A stretch of 62,196 nucleotides of DNA from Candidatus Falkowbacteria bacterium S5_I03 (GTDB lineage: Bacteria > Patescibacteriota > Patescibacteriia > Patescibacteriales > UBA12465), in the NCBI GenBank assembly GCA_019248265.1, contig JAEHGX010000009.1:1-62196 (forward strand), read 5' to 3'. The first letter of the stretch is position 1. Every line of letters starts with the position of its first letter. The notes beneath the pieces are model-generated. The model did not search any database, was not told the DNA's origin, and was given only the letters and a program-made list of their open reading frames with translations. The position numbers and the translations under genes are program-made. This document shows positions 60,888 to 62,196 of the stretch, in pieces.

Positions 60888-61763
60888 ATGGACAAACCGC
60901 TTCTTAGCATTTGCATACCGACTTTTAACCGCGCGCCCTTTTTAAAAGAATGCCTGAGAAGTTTGACTGATCAATTTTCCAATCCAATTATAAAAAACCA
61001 AGTTGATATTTTTATTCTAGACAATCAAAGTGCAGACAATACTGCTGAAATAGTAAAACCGTTCACCGCTGTTTATGATAACATAAAATATATTCGAGAC
61101 TCGGAACCCAGAAAAATAATTCCCGGAATTATTAAAGTCGCTTCACTAGCCGATGGCGAATATATCTGGGTTTTTTCCGATGACGATTTACAATCGCCAG
61201 ACTCATTAATTACCGTTATTAATTTTATTAATAAAAATCATTCCGATCTCATTTTAGGAAACTTGCTTGGTTTTAGCGACACCAGTACCACTCAATATAG
61301 GAATCTTCTCAAAGTAAATGAAGATATTATCATGAAAGATAAAAAAGAATTTTTTGCGCTCCTAAACACTAAATTCAACACCAGTATTGATTATTACACT
61401 ACTCTTTGTTCCGATTGGATAATTAAAAAAGAAATCTACGACAAAAATTTTTACATTTTTGAAAAATTTAACGACAAATCAGACATGTTCCCTTTGCCAT
61501 CGCTTTTCTTTTATACTAACATGGAATTTACTGCCGGTGTAATTGCTAAAGAAATAATTTTAAACCGCGGCGATAATGAAACTTGGGGCAGTAAAAACAA
61601 AATTAAGCATTTTTTTTATCGCGACCGACTCTGGCGGGGTTACTACCAAAAAATAATTGCCAATAACCAAGAATTTTTGCCAAAAAATTTCTCCAGAAAT
61701 GTAAAAATAAAACATATTCTAAGTTATAAAAAATTACTAAAAATAATATGGCTCAAAAATTAA
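60888..61763 (+). CDS. GT2-family glycosyltransferase
   Basis: A 291-residue GT-A enzyme. Start LSICIPTFNRAPFLKECLRSL (split), then FILDNQSADNT and the metal-binding VFSDDDLQSPDSL (about 91-103). The C-terminal half includes a DWIIKKEIYDKNFYIFEKF region seen in abequosyltransferase-like GT2 proteins. It probably adds a sugar to the repeat unit made by this cluster. The next gene is a tandem paralogue; the two overlap by 16 bases. Confidence 0.86.
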   Translation: MDKPLLSICIPTFNRAPFLKECLRSLTDQFSNPIIKNQVDIFILDNQSADNTAEIVKPFTAVYDNIKYIRDSEPRKIIPGIIKVASLADGEYIWVFSDDDLQSPDSLITVINFINKNHSDLILGNLLGFSDTSTTQYRNLLKVNEDIIMKDKKEFFALLNTKFNTSIDYYTTLCSDWIIKKEIYDKNFYIFEKFNDKSDMFPLPSLFFYTNMEFTAGVIAKEIILNRGDNETWGSKNKIKHFFYRDRLWRGYYQKIIANNQEFLPKNFSRNVKIKHILSYKKLLKIIWLKN

Positions 61764-62139
61764 TTAGTATCTGCATTCCAACTTATAACAGGGCAACATT
61801 TCTGCAAGAGTGCCTAGAAAGTATTACTGCTCAATTTTCAGATCAAAAAATAAGAGACGAGGTTAATGTTTTTATTCTTGACAATCAAAGCATTGATAAC
61901 ACCAAAGAAATATCGGATAAATTTATCAATCTTTTTGATAATGTAAAATACATAAGAGACAGTAAAAACAGAAAAATTGCTCCAGGAATTATAGAGGCGG
62001 CATCTTTGGCTGATGGAAAATATATTTGGGTTTTTTCAGATGACGACTTACAAACAAACAACACTTTAAAGTTTATTATTGATGCAATTAATATAAACCA
62101 ACCGGATTTAATTATTAGTAATCTAAATAGTTTTTTTGG
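61748..62139 (+). CDS. GT2-family glycosyltransferase, 3' end missing
   Basis: About 130 residues of a second GT2 enzyme, very similar to its upstream neighbour (ISICIPTYNRATFL, FILDNQSIDNT, WVFSDDDLQTNNTL). The true coding sequence stops at about 62139. From 62140 the sequence is a copy of 59302-59358 from the C-methyltransferase gene, read in another frame and giving an artificial stop. The gene is truncated by the contig end and is not necessarily broken in the organism. Confidence 0.82.
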
Positions 62140-62196
62140 AAAGCTATCTGCCGGAAATGATAAATAATACTTCATATGATACCATTTGCCATGAAC
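62140..62196 (+). repeat. Terminal direct copy of an internal C-methyltransferase segment
   Basis: These 57 bases are identical to 59302-59358. They interrupt the last GT2 gene out of frame and run to the contig end. As at the left end, this looks like a chimeric junction and should be trimmed. Confidence 0.93.

Noticed and set aside
1-62196. TGA recoding as in Gracilibacteria/SR1
   Set aside because: TGA is used as a normal stop, for example in the mraY-ftsW and GT4 ATGA overlaps, and the proteins end at natural lengths.
1-62196. tRNA, rRNA, CRISPR arrays, insertion sequences
   Set aside because: I found no cloverleaf, rRNA segment, regularly spaced repeats or transposase-like protein; the gaps between genes are too short for most of these.

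Overview
The window looks like a complete or nearly complete contig from a member of the Candidate Phyla Radiation (Patescibacteria), probably Parcubacteria-like. This is inferred from very compact gene packing, many unassigned membrane proteins, archaeal/eukaryotic-type ProRS and IleRS, FG-GAP repeat secreted proteins, AT-rich start regions almost without Shine-Dalgarno sequences, and several glycosyltransferase islands. TGA is used as stop, so the code is the standard bacterial one. No rRNA, tRNA, CRISPR array, transposase or phage gene was found. No gene-free stretch exceeds about 300 bases; the longest (31751-31989 and about 49177-49382) hold promoters or terminators.

Layout. 1-2181: end of a cell-wall cluster (ftsW cut by the contig end, mraY, a small membrane protein). 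2264-7555: a degenerate PilB/GspE-like ATPase, GT2 and GT4 glycosyltransferases, DUF2304 and small membrane proteins. 7615-20226, minus strand: a sugar-nucleotide epimerase, a secreted subtilase, a GT4, one MreB, a response regulator, rmlB, a HIT protein, an RmlC-like cupin, a PfkB kinase, mreD-mreC-mreB and proS. 20275-28921: ruvA, a U32 protein, a NIF3 protein, htpX-slipin-lemA and ileS. 29038-38955: a visibly more AT-rich block with CysNC and CysD (PAPS synthesis), a small unknown protein, a sulfotransferase, a radical SAM enzyme, a DUF62-family protein without its catalytic triad, a large nucleotidyltransferase-fold protein, AsnB and a guanylate-kinase-like protein. 38973-45477: an MTH1-like Nudix enzyme, a deoxyribosyltransferase-like protein, two paralogous UVR-motif proteins, an HD hydrolase, an ASCH protein, a second Nudix enzyme and secA. 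45647-49176: class I ribonucleotide reductase nrdA-nrdB. 49383-54838: hpf, rseP, frr, a beta-propeller lipoprotein, holB and tyrS. 54986-62139, plus strand: a surface-polysaccharide cluster (WbaP-like initiating transferase, acyltransferase, FkbM methyltransferase, gmd, sugar C-methyltransferase, a Gmd-like paralogue, two tandem GT2s).

The most interesting region is the 29-39 kb block. CysD and CysNC should make PAPS, and a neighbouring protein has both PAPS-binding motifs of sulfotransferases, so the block appears to encode sulfation of an unknown acceptor. The overlapping radical SAM, DUF62, nucleotidyltransferase and AsnB genes are candidates for making or modifying that acceptor. A second strong observation is that NrdB carries Phe and Glu at the positions that define class Ic (Mn/Fe, tyrosyl-radical-free) ribonucleotide reductase, and a near-perfect NrdR-box palindrome lies inside the nrdA promoter. 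Both contig ends carry short copies of internal sequence (an inverted copy of mraY on the left, a direct copy of the C-methyltransferase gene on the right), which look like chimeric assembly or amplification ends and should be trimmed.
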